Source of the DNA: JACKOB01 sp024234575
GTDB taxonomy: Bacteria > Pseudomonadota > Gammaproteobacteria > Pseudomonadales > Oleiphilaceae
DNA length: 64,000 nt
Direction: 5' to 3'
NCBI GenBank assembly: GCA_051208035.1
Contig: JBPJFZ010000001.1
Coordinates: 248,001 to 312,000 of the forward strand
The translations under genes and the position numbers were made by a program. Below are positions 43,835 through 53,429 of the stretch, piece by piece. The notes under the pieces were generated by a model. The model was given only the letters and a program-made list of their open reading frames with translations. It did no database searches and was not told where the DNA came from. Numbering within the stretch: the stretch's first letter is position 1; the number at the start of each line of letters is the position of its first letter.

Positions 43835-44896
43835 TCAAGTTGCAACAGCTCCGCCCCTCGGCCAGGCCATCAATACAGCCTTCAGTAAAGTCGCTAGAGG
43901 AATTGCGAAAAACACCCCCCAAAACCCCCAAACACCACCAAAAAACAATACTGCAACGATTATTAAAACAGGGTGCAAATCAACAACCTCAGAGAAAAGC
44001 AGAGGAACGAGCACATTGCCATCCAGCGCTTGGATTACACCATAAACAAGCATCAAATAAACAAATTCTGATTCCCATCCCCACTGAAAATAGGCAATCA
44101 TGGCCACAGGAATCGTCACCACGGCAGCTCCAATGTATGGAATAACCACACTTAACCCAACCAAAAGTGCCAGCAAGGCTGCATAATTTAAACCAAATAT
44201 CACAAAGGCAATGTAGGTTGCACCACCAACGATAAGAATCTCAAGCGATTTACCACGAATGTAGTTAGCGAACTGGGCATTCATTTCGACCCAAATCACC
44301 TTCATTAATTTACGATCTGATGGCAACAATGCAGTTAAGCCAGAAACAATCAACTTCCGATCTTTCAAAAAAAAGAACACTAAAATAGGTAGCAATACGG
44401 CATAAATCAAAACTGCAATAACGTTGGGAATACTCTTCAAAGAAAAAGACAGAACCGTCTGGCCGTATTTACCAACTTCCGCAGAAATCTGATCTAACAA
44501 CTGATTGACGATGGTTTCGGAAACAATTTGCGGATATCTGTCATGCAAAGACAATACCGATGCTTGTAACCCTTCAAACATACGAGGAAACTCTTTGACC
44601 AGAGCACTTACCTGCCCCCAAATTAGCGGAAAAAGCCCCAGAATACTAACAACCAAAAGCCCCATAAAAAAAACAAACGTTAACCCTATGGCGACACTTT
44701 CCGGGACTTTGAGACGCATCAGTTTATATACTAACCCCTGCAGTATATAAGCAATGACGATACTGGCTAATACAGGTGCCAGCATCTGGCCAAAAAACAT
44801 GATGACCAAAAGGCCCGCGATAAGAATAAAAAATAAAACTACCGCTTCTTCATCTGAAAAGTATTTGTGGAACCAGGATGTAACAAACCTTAGCAT
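43835..44896 (-). CDS. perM: AI-2E family transporter / PerM-like permease
   Basis: The 353-residue protein has about eight membrane segments grouped as in the PerM/AI-2E family, a central cytosolic or amphipathic stretch (about 95-145) and the family block YAALLALLVGLSVVIPYIGAAVVTIPVAMIAYFQWG. The end LFFGGVWGFWGVFFAIPLATLLKAVL is also characteristic. Substrate is unknown; the family name does not establish autoinducer export. It follows tusA by 19 bases, the usual pair. Confidence 0.9.
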   Translation of the reverse strand: MLRFVTSWFHKYFSDEEAVVLFFILIAGLLVIMFFGQMLAPVLASIVIAYILQGLVYKLMRLKVPESVAIGLTFVFFMGLLVVSILGLFPLIWGQVSALVKEFPRMFEGLQASVLSLHDRYPQIVSETIVNQLLDQISAEVGKYGQTVLSFSLKSIPNVIAVLIYAVLLPILVFFFLKDRKLIVSGLTALLPSDRKLMKVIWVEMNAQFANYIRGKSLEILIVGGATYIAFVIFGLNYAALLALLVGLSVVIPYIGAAVVTIPVAMIAYFQWGWESEFVYLMLVYGVIQALDGNVLVPLLFSEVVDLHPVLIIVAVLFFGGVWGFWGVFFAIPLATLLKAVLMAWPRGGAVAT

Positions 44897-44915
44897 GGAG
44901 CCCCTTAATAACGCG

Positions 44916-45152
44916 CTATTTAACAGAACCTTTTTTGATCATATAAAAATAAACACCATCGACCTCACGCGACTCAAGCATTTGATGACAAGATAAAGCC
45001 ATAAAAGTTGAGAAATCTCGCAGGGTACCCGGATCAGTGGCAATAACCTTAAGTACCTCACCTTCTGCCAACTTGTTCAGGGCCTGCTTAGCTTTAAGCA
45101 GCGGCATAGGACAAGTTAAACCTGATACATCCAGTTCGTTATCGGCAGTCAT
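44916..45152 (-). CDS. tusA: TusA-family sulfur-carrier protein
   Basis: A 78-residue TusA-fold protein. The persulfide cysteine is Cys14 in DVSGLTCPMPLLKAKQALN. GEVLKVIATDPGTLRDFSTF is the family core. The Pseudomonas gene at the matching place (PA1006) supports molybdenum cofactor and nitrate metabolism more than tRNA thiolation, so the job here may be the same. It is divergent from bepA across 170 bases. Confidence 0.92.
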   Translation of the reverse strand: MTADNELDVSGLTCPMPLLKAKQALNKLAEGEVLKVIATDPGTLRDFSTFMALSCHQMLESREVDGVYFYMIKKGSVK

Positions 45153-45322
45153 TCATAATTCCGTTAAAGATTGTTGCATAAACATTAAGTTGAATTTCAC
45201 AGATAGCTATGGAAGCATCAAAACCCAAAGAAGCTTGTTAATTACAATTAACTGCTTGATGCTATATTACTAAGCGCCCTCATTAAAAAGGTGCAACCTC
45301 TCAGCGACATTAAAAGTATTGT

Positions 45323-46753
45323 ATGCGAATCATATATTTTGTTCTGACTTTTTTGTATTTTTTTGTTTGCCCCGCACATGCAGAAGATAACCTACCTTCT
45401 CTGGGTGACGCGACTTCTGGCATCGTGTCTATGCAAAAAGAAAAAGAACTGGGGTCTGGGTGGCTTAAATCGTTACGTCGACAAGCTCCAATTTTTAACG
45501 ACCCCCTTGTAAATGATTACCTCAAGACTCTCGTATATAAACTTGTACCCAACAGCTACCTGAGCGATCGATCATTACAACTAATCATCATCGACAGCTC
45601 TGCTCTCAACGCATTTGCCGTACCCGGTGGTATATTGGGCATTAATGCCGGATTATTTCTGCACTCCGAAACCGAACAAGAATTTGCTTCAGTTATCGCT
45701 CACGAGATCGCACACCTTAGCCAGCGCCATTACGCGAGGTCGTTGGAGCAATCTAACCAGAACACGGCACTTACACTTGCAGGCTTACTCGCGAGTATCG
45801 TCATAGCGGCGACGACAGGTTCAGACGCTGGGCTTGTCGCACTGGCAGGTACACAGGCGCTCAGCGCTCAAGCAGCGCTAAGTTACTCTCGTCAAAACGA
45901 ACAGGAAGCTGACCGCGTTGGCATTCAAACATTATATCAGTCTGGAATGGACCCTAAATCGATGCCAAAAATGTTTGAACGGATGCTGTTAAACAGCCGA
46001 TACTCTGGAAAACCCCCAGAATATCTGTCAACTCACCCGCTTACAGAAACAAGAGTAGCTGACACTAGAAACCGCTCGGAGCTTTACCCTCAAGTCAATT
46101 ACAAAGAGAGTCTCGAATTTTATCTAATGAAGCAAAGAGTCATTGTTCACTATTCCAGCACTGCAAAACAAGCCGTGCTCAGATACAAACATTTCATTGA
46201 AACCAATAGCGGCATAGACCTCACACCAGAAAAGTATGGCTTCGCTCTAGCCAAACTTGCCAACTTCGAAGAAAAAGAAGCGCTGGAAATACTAGATCAA
46301 TTAATGATTAAAGATCGGCACAGAATAAGCTTCACCGTTACACGGGCCGAAGCCCTAAAAGCAAACAGCAGAACTGAAGAAGCAATTACCTTCCTTGAGA
46401 ATGAGGCGAAAATATCTACAGATAACAAACCAATCATGATGACATTGGCACAATTAAAGTTTGAAACACGTGATTACAAGGGAGCCGAGTCGCTTTACAA
46501 CCGATTAAGCCGACTATACCCCAACGACCCAAATATTTGGTACAACCTGGCAGAAGCAAACGGCCTTGCCGGAAGTATCGTTGAGCTGCACCAAGCCCGT
46601 GCCGAATATTTTTACTTATTAGGCAGCTATGACGACGCAATATCACAACTGGAGCAAGCATTGAGAAAGAGTGCTGGCAAATACCCAGTGAGTGCGATAA
46701 TACAGCAACGAATGGACGACATTCGCACACACAAACGGAACAATCGCTTCTAA
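45323..46753 (+). CDS. bepA: Periplasmic M48 metalloprotease BepA
   Basis: BepA helps assemble LptD and degrades stalled outer-membrane proteins. The 476-residue protein has a signal peptide (cut after PAHA), the zinc motif HEIAH (His127, Glu128, His131) with a later third ligand in QNEQEADRVG, and a C-terminal TPR domain (about 290-470). AVPGGILGINAGLF precedes the zinc motif, as in the family. It complements the BamC and Tol-Pal functions nearby. Confidence 0.93.
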   Translation: MRIIYFVLTFLYFFVCPAHAEDNLPSLGDATSGIVSMQKEKELGSGWLKSLRRQAPIFNDPLVNDYLKTLVYKLVPNSYLSDRSLQLIIIDSSALNAFAVPGGILGINAGLFLHSETEQEFASVIAHEIAHLSQRHYARSLEQSNQNTALTLAGLLASIVIAATTGSDAGLVALAGTQALSAQAALSYSRQNEQEADRVGIQTLYQSGMDPKSMPKMFERMLLNSRYSGKPPEYLSTHPLTETRVADTRNRSELYPQVNYKESLEFYLMKQRVIVHYSSTAKQAVLRYKHFIETNSGIDLTPEKYGFALAKLANFEEKEALEILDQLMIKDRHRISFTVTRAEALKANSRTEEAITFLENEAKISTDNKPIMMTLAQLKFETRDYKGAESLYNRLSRLYPNDPNIWYNLAEANGLAGSIVELHQARAEYFYLLGSYDDAISQLEQALRKSAGKYPVSAIIQQRMDDIRTHKRNNRF

Positions 46754-46804
46754 AGTAAATTTATCTTCAAGGCCAAAATAAGCAACGAAGAACCGATGTA
46801 AAGA

Positions 46805-47839
46805 TTAACGACGACTAAATTCCAACATTCTGGTCAGAGGCACTAAAGCCTTCTTTTGGATATCACTATCCACGAAAATCTCTTGGTCACCTTGCCGAAG
46901 AACTTCCAAAAGATTCTCCAAACCATTTAAAGCCATCCAAGGGCAGTTTGCGCAACTACGACAAGTTGCTCCATTTCCGGCCGTAGGTGCCTCTATAAAA
47001 ACTTTATCTGGAGACGCCTGCTGCATCTTATAAAAAATACCGCGATCAGTAGCCACAATAAAGTGTTTATTGGGTAGATTTTGCGAAGCTTTTAATAGCT
47101 GCGACGTTGAGCCAACGACATCAGCGATTTCAACGATAGACTCTGGAGACTCGGGATGAACCAAAAGCGCGGCATCAGGGTACACTTTCTTAAGATCTTG
47201 GACACCTTTAGCTTTAAACTCTTCATGAACTATGCAAGAACCATCCCACAGCAACATATCTGCACCGGTCTGCTTTTGCACATATCCACCTAGATGCTTG
47301 TCCGGAGCCCAGAGTACTTTCTTACCTTGCGCAGATAAATGAGAAACCACATCAAGTGCAATACTTGAGGTCACCACCCAATCAGCCCGAGCCTTAACAG
47401 CCGCAGAAGTATTTGCGTAAACAACCACGACGCGATCAGGATGCGCATCGCAAAATGCGGAGAAGTCATCAACAGGGCAACCAATATCCAACGAGCAAGT
47501 GGCTTCTAACGTTGGCATAATCACACGCTTTTCCGGGTTTAAAATTTTTGCAGTCTCCCCCATGAACTTTACCCCGGCAACAACCAAGGTTTGCGCCTTT
47601 GAGGCCGCTCCAAACCTAGCCATCTCCAATGAGTCTGCAACGCAGCCTCCAGTTTCCTCAGCAAGCTTTTGTAGCAAAGGGTCTGCGTAGTAATGGGATA
47701 CCAAAACAGCATTATTTCTTACTAACTCGGACTTAATTTGGGTGAACAGCGATGCGACTTCCTCTTCACTAAGCTGTGAGAGTTCGTGCCCGTGAGCTAG
47801 ATGCTCTTTCGCTAAAATTCGATCTGAGTACTGATTCAT
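46805..47839 (-). CDS. nadA: Quinolinate synthase A
   Basis: NadA condenses iminoaspartate with dihydroxyacetone phosphate to quinolinate, a step of NAD synthesis. The 344-residue protein has the three cysteines that hold the [4Fe-4S] cluster: one in EATCSLDIGCP, one in GSCIVHEEF and one in GATCRSCANCPW. The lysine-rich LVSHYYADP and MGETAKILNP motifs are present. It converges on bepA, as in Pseudomonas. Confidence 0.95.
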   Translation of the reverse strand: MNQYSDRILAKEHLAHGHELSQLSEEEVASLFTQIKSELVRNNAVLVSHYYADPLLQKLAEETGGCVADSLEMARFGAASKAQTLVVAGVKFMGETAKILNPEKRVIMPTLEATCSLDIGCPVDDFSAFCDAHPDRVVVVYANTSAAVKARADWVVTSSIALDVVSHLSAQGKKVLWAPDKHLGGYVQKQTGADMLLWDGSCIVHEEFKAKGVQDLKKVYPDAALLVHPESPESIVEIADVVGSTSQLLKASQNLPNKHFIVATDRGIFYKMQQASPDKVFIEAPTAGNGATCRSCANCPWMALNGLENLLEVLRQGDQEIFVDSDIQKKALVPLTRMLEFSRR

Positions 47840-47990
47840 ATATACGCCGCATCACCTAACAAACAAGAGCAACCATCGCCACCAGAGGAACGAAGACATT
47901 AGTAAAAGCAATTTTTCGCGCGTTATTGTCCACATAAATGCCAAGGCAGTAAACACTAATAACCTTGCCATAAAACAAATCTGTGAGAAA

Positions 47991-48017
47991 TAAAAAAGGG
48001 AAGCTTTTCAGCTTCCC
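47991..48017 (-). terminator. Terminator of the tRNA-Lys pair
   Basis: GGGAAGC / GCTTCCC with a six-base loop (47998-48017), followed on the minus strand by six T. It lies nine bases after the 3' end of the downstream tRNA-Lys. Confidence 0.85.
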
Positions 48018-48025
48018 TTTTAGGA

Positions 48026-48101
48026 TGGTGGGTCGTGATGGATTCGAACCATCGACCAATTGGTTAAAAGCCAACTGCTCTACCAACTGAGCTAACGACC
48101 C
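48026..48101 (-). tRNA. tRNA-Lys (UUU), copy 1
   Basis: A 76-base cloverleaf on the minus strand: acceptor GGGTCGT/ACGACCC, anticodon loop CTTTTAA (anticodon TTT), T-arm GATGG-TTCGAAT-CCATC, discriminator A and encoded CCA. It is identical to the copy 44 bases upstream. Confidence 0.97.
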
Positions 48102-48145
48102 TAAGTCGCATGACCTAACTCTTCAGAATCAGGCTTTTTCTAATA

Positions 48146-48221
48146 TGGTGGGTCGTGATGGATTCGAACCATCGACCAATTGGTTAAAAGCCAACTGCTC
48201 TACCAACTGAGCTAACGACCC
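48146..48221 (-). tRNA. tRNA-Lys (UUU), copy 2
   Basis: Base-for-base the same as the gene at 48026-48101, with encoded CCA. The two are surely cotranscribed from a promoter near 48240-48300 and end at the shared terminator. Confidence 0.97.
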
Positions 48222-48337
48222 CGAGAAGGCGCATATACTACTGATTTTGATCTAAATGACAACCCCAAATTTTAAATTTTTTACAACTTATTAAATTCAG
48301 CACTTAAATTTGGATGAGGTCACCCTAAAGTGGAAGG

Positions 48338-49123
48338 CTACAGCTTGTAATCGTTAGCCAGCTTAGCCGCTGACGAGCCCGCATAGCGTTTTTGTGTTTC
48401 ACTTAAATAGTATTTGGCATTTTTCTTATCATCAAGCTTGTCGTATACCACGCCCAGCTTATACATCGCGTCTGATGCTTTGCGGTGATCGGGATACTTA
48501 CCTACAACAACAGTAAATGCTTGTTTGGCTTGTTCATACTTCGGCATCACCAGGTAAACTTCACCTAACCAATAATAAGCATTAACTGTGAGGTCATTTT
48601 CAGGATACTTTCCTATAAATGCATGTAAAGCATCTGCCGCTTCATCAAACTTTTTTAGCTTAATCAAATCATAAGCCTGCTGATAAGCAAGTTCTTGCTC
48701 TTTCGAAGGCAGAGTGCCCGAAGAGAGCTTGTTGGCAGAAGATGTTATTGTGGCCTGGCTTTTATCATCACTCCAAGACTGCGACAGAGGTGCAGCAGAA
48801 GAATTACCAGACGCTGCAGGCGTCGCCTTGCTCAAATCCAATATACGCTGATCAAGGTCTAGGTATCGCTCTCTACCTTGTTTCTTTAACGTGGTAACCT
48901 CATGTTGAAGTACCTCTACAATTCCGCGCAAATTCTGCACTTCCTGCTGGAGCTGCTCCACCATAAAAAACAATTCTGCGTTCGCGCCACTTCCATATGC
49001 AGAACCAGACGAAGATGCGGACACCTGCAAACTTGGTGACGAAACCGCTGCATTCTGCGCGGCAGCGCCGACAGTAAAAACTGCCAGCGCTGTCGTAGCG
49101 AACATTTTGGGAAGAATCTTCAC
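48338..49123 (-). CDS. cpoB: Cell division coordinator CpoB (YbgF)
   Basis: CpoB links peptidoglycan synthesis at the septum with Tol-driven outer-membrane constriction. The 261-residue protein has a signal peptide (cut after GAAA), an N-terminal trimerising coiled coil (about 50-95, VEQLQQEVQNLRGIVEVLQHEVTTLKKQ). A Ser-rich linker and C-terminal TPRs follow (about 140-261; AYQQAYDLIKLKKFDEAADALHAFIGKYP). It ends the Tol-Pal operon, 17 bases after pal. The queE-queC pair that follows it in Pseudomonas is absent. Confidence 0.93.
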   Translation of the reverse strand: MKILPKMFATTALAVFTVGAAAQNAAVSSPSLQVSASSSGSAYGSGANAELFFMVEQLQQEVQNLRGIVEVLQHEVTTLKKQGRERYLDLDQRILDLSKATPAASGNSSAAPLSQSWSDDKSQATITSSANKLSSGTLPSKEQELAYQQAYDLIKLKKFDEAADALHAFIGKYPENDLTVNAYYWLGEVYLVMPKYEQAKQAFTVVVGKYPDHRKASDAMYKLGVVYDKLDDKKNAKYYLSETQKRYAGSSAAKLANDYKL

Positions 49124-49140
49124 TCGATGTTCTCTTTTAT

Positions 49141-49692
49141 TTATTTATACTCAACAATTGCACGACGGTTTTTTGCCCATGCAGCTTCATCATGGCCCAT
49201 ATCAGCTGGACGCTCTTCACCAAAACTTACCACCTCCAACTGGTCACGGCTTGCACCATTAACCACAAGGAAACGCTCAACTGACTTAGCACGTCTTTCA
49301 CCCAGCGCCATGTTGTACTCTTTAGTACCGCGCTCATCGCCGTGGCCTTCAACAACTACCTTAACATTGGGGTTAGCAGCCAAAAACTTTGAATGCGCCA
49401 TTAAAGGTAAACGAGACTCAGCTTTAATATCAGACTTATCGAAATCGAAGTAGAACGTGCGAATCTCTCGCAGTGCCGCCTCTTCTTTCATTTTTGCCTG
49501 CTTTTCCATTTCAGCTTTTTCTGCTTCGCTTAACTCAGTAGCACTAACATCACCGGCATTATCCAGTGCTGTAGTTTCTGCACCCTGGTTCATACTATCA
49601 TCAACAGGCTGAGTATCGGTTGAGCTACAACCAGCCAATACAGTCAACGACAATGCCAAAGCTAACGTATTTTTTTTTGCGATCATTTTCAT
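49141..49692 (-). CDS. pal: Peptidoglycan-associated lipoprotein Pal
   Basis: Pal ties the outer membrane to peptidoglycan and binds TolB. The 183-residue precursor has the lipobox LAGC (Cys22), an acidic linker, and an OmpA-like domain (about 80-183) with FDFDKSDIK, VVVEGHGDERGTKEYNMALGERRAKSVERFL and the diaminopimelate-binding Asp/Arg pair. It follows tolB by 74 bases that contain a small GCCC-GAAA-GGGC hairpin. Confidence 0.96.
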   Translation of the reverse strand: MKMIAKKNTLALALSLTVLAGCSSTDTQPVDDSMNQGAETTALDNAGDVSATELSEAEKAEMEKQAKMKEEAALREIRTFYFDFDKSDIKAESRLPLMAHSKFLAANPNVKVVVEGHGDERGTKEYNMALGERRAKSVERFLVVNGASRDQLEVVSFGEERPADMGHDEAAWAKNRRAIVEYK

Positions 49693-49766
49693 AGTTTATC
49701 CTTTATATAAATTAACCAGTCTTTAATACTTTTTTCTACACGCCCGAAAGGGCTGATGGTAGCCTT

Positions 49767-51083
49767 TTAATTAAGGAAAGGCGACCAAGCAGGCTCTCGA
49801 ACGTCTCCGAATTTGGAGGGCAGAAAGTATTTTGCCTGCCCATCTACCGATACAACAGCGAGAACGCCATTCTTACCTCTTTGAGTACCATAAATCAACA
49901 TTCTTCCATTCGGAGCAATGCTCGGTGACTCATCCAAGGGTGTTTCGGTTAGAATTCTTTGCGAACCGTCCTTCAGGTCCAATGCTGCAATATTGTACAC
50001 GCCTCCTTTTTGATGAACATAGAATATTCGTTTACCATCGTCACTAAAACGGGGCCGGGCGTTATACCTTCCATCAAAGGTTAAACGCGTCGGGCGCAAA
50101 TCTGACAAGGACATTCTATATACTTGCGGTGACCCACTTCTGTCAGAAGTAAAAACAATGTCTTTACCGTTTGGTGACCAGCTCGGCTCTGTATCAATTG
50201 AGAAATGATTAGTTAATTTCTTAAGCACTGATGTCTGCATGTCCATCAGATAAATTTCTGCATTCCCGTCTTTGGAGAGCGTGAGCGCTAATGAAGACCC
50301 ATCTGGTGACCATGCCGGCGCACCATTTAACCCTTTAAAAGAAGAAACCTTTTGTCTTGCCCCTGTGGCTATAGTTTGCACATATACTGCCGGCCTGCCG
50401 GTTTCAAATGAAACATACGCTATTTTATCAGCCTTTGGTGACCAAGCAGGAGAAAGCACCGGTTCTGTAGTTTTCAACAATACTCGCGATCGGCGCCCAT
50501 CTGCGTCGGCAATTTGCAACCTGTAATCCGTTTCGCCGTTGTTTCCTCTTTGCAGCGTTACGTAGGCTATTCGGGTCGAGAATACTCCTCTGACGCCAGT
50601 AATTTTTTTATACACAGTGTCACTGATGCGGTGAGCCAAATCCCGGAGGCTGGACTCACTTCCGGACAACACCTCACCGACAAGTCGACGCTCTGTATTG
50701 ACATCAAAGACTTCATAACGAACTTTATATTTTTTATCCAGTGTCGAATATTCTATTTCGCCAACTACCAGGTAACTCTGCCCTAGCAGTTTCCAGTCTC
50801 TAAAATACACCTCTGTTGCCTGTGTTGGCAGACTTAACATCCGCTCAACAGCTAGAGAATCGAACTCACCACTACGTTGTAAATCATCCTTAACAATTCT
50901 CGAAACATCTTCAGGTATTGCTGATACACTGTTGTTTTTAAAAGGAACAACAGCAATTGCAATCGCTTTATCTGATCCTTGTGTTATTTCAATTGTTAAC
51001 TCTTCTGCATGAACAGGCATGCCAAACAGTGCTGCAATTAAAAGCACCATTAATCGTCTATTGCAAAAGCTTATAAAATCCAT
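49767..51083 (-). CDS. tolB: Tol-Pal system protein TolB
   Basis: TolB is a periplasmic beta-propeller that binds Pal and TolA. Starting at the ATG at 51083 gives 438 residues with a good signal peptide (MVLLIAALFGMPVHA). A TTG at 51101, overlapping the tolA stop, would add six residues and has AAGGA directly before it. The N-terminal domain (about 30-165) is followed by propeller repeats of the SPAWSPKADKIAYVSFETGRP, SPDGSSLALTLSKDG and SPNGKDIVFTSDRSG type. Confidence 0.95.
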   Translation of the reverse strand: MDFISFCNRRLMVLLIAALFGMPVHAEELTIEITQGSDKAIAIAVVPFKNNSVSAIPEDVSRIVKDDLQRSGEFDSLAVERMLSLPTQATEVYFRDWKLLGQSYLVVGEIEYSTLDKKYKVRYEVFDVNTERRLVGEVLSGSESSLRDLAHRISDTVYKKITGVRGVFSTRIAYVTLQRGNNGETDYRLQIADADGRRSRVLLKTTEPVLSPAWSPKADKIAYVSFETGRPAVYVQTIATGARQKVSSFKGLNGAPAWSPDGSSLALTLSKDGNAEIYLMDMQTSVLKKLTNHFSIDTEPSWSPNGKDIVFTSDRSGSPQVYRMSLSDLRPTRLTFDGRYNARPRFSDDGKRIFYVHQKGGVYNIAALDLKDGSQRILTETPLDESPSIAPNGRMLIYGTQRGKNGVLAVVSVDGQAKYFLPSKFGDVREPAWSPFLN

Positions 51084-51097
51084 AATTGGAGAATTTC

Positions 51098-52075
51098 TCA
51101 ATCCTTAGGGTTAAATGATAAGTTGAAGTTTCTAAATTTTTCTTCAAAGACCCTCGAACTGTCCGGAACGGGGAATCTTCCTACAGCATACACCGCACTT
51201 AGCGCAGACTGATCAAAAGCGGAATTTCCGCTTTTCTTTGCAATTTCAGCACGGACCAACTCTCCCGTTGGTGCCAAGCTTAGCCTTATGACCACCTGTA
51301 TACCAGCGTCAAGGTTAGGAGGTTTGTGCCATTTTTGTTCGATCCTCTGTTTAATCAACCCCATAAAACGATCGACCTCTGACGCATCTGCTTGCCGCTG
51401 GGCTGTTAGTGCTTGTTGTCTCTCAAACTGCTCCCGTCGACGGGCCTCCTCTTGCTCGGCAGCACGAACGAGACGCTCCTGCTCTGCCACCCGCATTGCC
51501 TCTTCTAACTGCCGTTCTTGCTCGAGCTTCTTTTTCTTCTGTTGTTCTGCTATTTTTTCTGCTTCACGAGCCTTTTTCTCTTTTTCCAGTTGTTCTTTTC
51601 GCTGACTTTCTTTCTGCTCCAGCTCTTTCTTTTTCGCTATATCGGCTTGCCGTTGCTTTTCTTCTTTGTCCTTTTTAATTTTCAATAGCCTTTCCGACTC
51701 AGCCTTTTGTCGGGCCTCTTCTTTTCTCTGTAATTCCTTTTTCTTTTCCGCAGCGGCCTTTTCGATCGCTCGTTGTTCTTTTTCTCTTTGTCGCCTTTCT
51801 GCCTCCGCCTTCTTCTCGGCGATCTGCTTTTCAGCGGCTTCTTTCTCTTTTAATTTTTTCTCTTCAACTTTTCGCTTTTCGGATGGTAATGAAGATGCCT
51901 CAACTACCACCGCGTTTATATGCCTTGGCGCAGATATAGGTGTTTTATCTGCTGTGGTTTCCCACCCTAACAGCATGGCGACCACAATCAGAAGATGCAA
52001 TATCACAGAAAAAGCGATTGGTTTGCGATAAGTCTTGTCCAACTTAGGCGTTACCACATCCCTACCAACCACCAT
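51098..52075 (-). CDS. tolA: Tol-Pal system protein TolA
   Basis: TolA carries proton-motive energy from TolQR to TolB-Pal. The 325-residue protein has one membrane helix (about 21-39, FSVILHLLIVVAMLLGW), a very long charged Glu/Lys/Gln/Arg coiled coil (about 60-225) and a globular TonB-like C-terminal domain (about 230-325; IKQRIEQKWHKPP, VIRLSLAPTGELVRAEIAKKSGN). The central region is typical but low in complexity, so length will vary among relatives. Confidence 0.95.
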   Translation of the reverse strand: MVVGRDVVTPKLDKTYRKPIAFSVILHLLIVVAMLLGWETTADKTPISAPRHINAVVVEASSLPSEKRKVEEKKLKEKEAAEKQIAEKKAEAERRQREKEQRAIEKAAAEKKKELQRKEEARQKAESERLLKIKKDKEEKQRQADIAKKKELEQKESQRKEQLEKEKKAREAEKIAEQQKKKKLEQERQLEEAMRVAEQERLVRAAEQEEARRREQFERQQALTAQRQADASEVDRFMGLIKQRIEQKWHKPPNLDAGIQVVIRLSLAPTGELVRAEIAKKSGNSAFDQSALSAVYAVGRFPVPDSSRVFEEKFRNFNLSFNPKD

Positions 52076-52139
52076 ATCCTCTACTCACCTTTTTACATTC
52101 CTTGCAGTCGTCTAAATAAAGACTAGACACCCCAAAATG

Positions 52140-52553
52140 CTAGGGATTCTCTGTAACCAGACCAACACTTTTAGCACCTGCATCTTGCAGAGCAGCCATT
52201 AAACGGACGATCGAACCATACTCAACATGCTTATCGCCTCTAACCAGTACAGGAGTAGCGGGCGTTTGCGCTAATATCTTTGCGACTTTACCTTTCACAT
52301 CTTCTAACGGCATCGGCTTTGAAGTATCTGCACCCACCTCCAGATAATACGCACCATTCGAGTCTATGCTAACTACCAGAGGATCAACGTTATCGTTCGT
52401 ATGGACAGGATCTGACGTCACTTCAGGCAAATCAACTTTTACACCCTGCGTTAACATTGGCGCTGTGACCATAAAAATAATCAGCAGCACCAACATCACG
52501 TCGATATAAGGCACGACATTGATATCAGACATGGGCTTACGTCGATTGCTCAC
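52140..52553 (-). CDS. tolR: Tol-Pal system protein TolR
   Basis: A 137-residue ExbD/TolR protein. The single membrane helix (about 17-36) holds the proton-relay Asp in NVVPYIDVMLVLLIIFMVTAPML. VDLPEV and VLVRGDKHVEYGSIVRLMAALQDAG follow in the periplasmic domain. The start is GTG at 52553, ten bases after tolQ. It works with TolQ as the motor. Confidence 0.95.
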   Translation of the reverse strand: MSNRRKPMSDINVVPYIDVMLVLLIIFMVTAPMLTQGVKVDLPEVTSDPVHTNDNVDPLVVSIDSNGAYYLEVGADTSKPMPLEDVKGKVAKILAQTPATPVLVRGDKHVEYGSIVRLMAALQDAGAKSVGLVTENP

Positions 52554-52563
52554 TTACAACTCC

Positions 52564-53310
52564 TTAGCTGAAATCACTGGCAGATGGCTCTGATTTCGCT
52601 GATTGAGACGAGTTACTCGCCGCTATCGGCGCGCCTGCTGAGTGTGCTTTGCGATGCAGGATACTGGAGAACTCCTCTGCGAAAGTTTCATAACTCTTAA
52701 TTAGTGCGTCTGCTTTGGCAGAAAAACGGTTATAAGCAACAACAGCTGGAATAGCCGCAAATAACCCCATTGCTGTAGCCACCAGCGCCTCAGATATACC
52801 GGGGGCAACCGTAGCGAGTGTTGCCTGCTGCATTTGTGCCAAGCCACGAAACGAGTTCATGATGCCCCAAACGGTCCCAAAAAGCCCGACATATGGGCTC
52901 GTAGAGCCAACAGTTGCCAAGAATGGTAAATGCATATCCAGTTTATCCATTTCCCGGGATAAAACGACTCGCATTGCTCTCTGAGTCCCTTCCATAACCG
53001 CGTCTGCATCTGCACCCTGTTGCTGGCGCAGCCGGTTAAACTCTTTGAAGCCTGCTCTAAAAATAATTTCCAGGCCACTTTGCGGATTAGGGTTGTTGGT
53101 GAGTTCTCTATAAAGTTGACCTAAATCCATGCCTGACCAAAAGCGTTCTTCAAAGACCAGGCGCGCTTTTTGTGCTTCAAGGAATACGGATGTACGTTGA
53201 AAAATTAATACCCACGACATCACCGATGCGAGTAAAAGTATAAGCATCACCAACTGAACAATGAAACTTGCACCCCAAACTAAGCTTATAATTGACAGTT
53301 CGCCTTCCAC
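52564..53310 (-). CDS. tolQ: Tol-Pal system protein TolQ
   Basis: A 248-residue ExbB/TolQ protein with three membrane helices (about 15-38, 130-150, 165-190). HLPFLATVGSTSPYVGLFGTVWGIMNSFRGL and SEALVATAMGLFAAIPAVVAYNRFS are the family signatures. It starts the tol operon; ybgC lies 119 bases upstream, so the whole run may be one transcript or have a second promoter in that gap. Confidence 0.96.
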   Translation of the reverse strand: MEGELSIISLVWGASFIVQLVMLILLLASVMSWVLIFQRTSVFLEAQKARLVFEERFWSGMDLGQLYRELTNNPNPQSGLEIIFRAGFKEFNRLRQQQGADADAVMEGTQRAMRVVLSREMDKLDMHLPFLATVGSTSPYVGLFGTVWGIMNSFRGLAQMQQATLATVAPGISEALVATAMGLFAAIPAVVAYNRFSAKADALIKSYETFAEEFSSILHRKAHSAGAPIAASNSSQSAKSEPSASDFS

Positions 53311-53429
53311 CCAAAAATTCTCCTATCCACTCATCCATATTGTATTGTTAGGCTGCTCGCAGCCACAAGGTTCGAACCTGCCTGCAGCAGGCGGCTGTAT
53401 TTAGGCCCTGAAATCTAAAACTACAACTG

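Noticed and set aside
47856..48086. A 76-codon minus-strand open frame.
   Set aside because: It runs through the tRNA-Lys gene and its terminator and is a by-product of them.
51288..52031. Serine/phenylalanine-rich frames opposite tolA.
   Set aside because: They are the reverse of the Glu/Lys coiled-coil codons.
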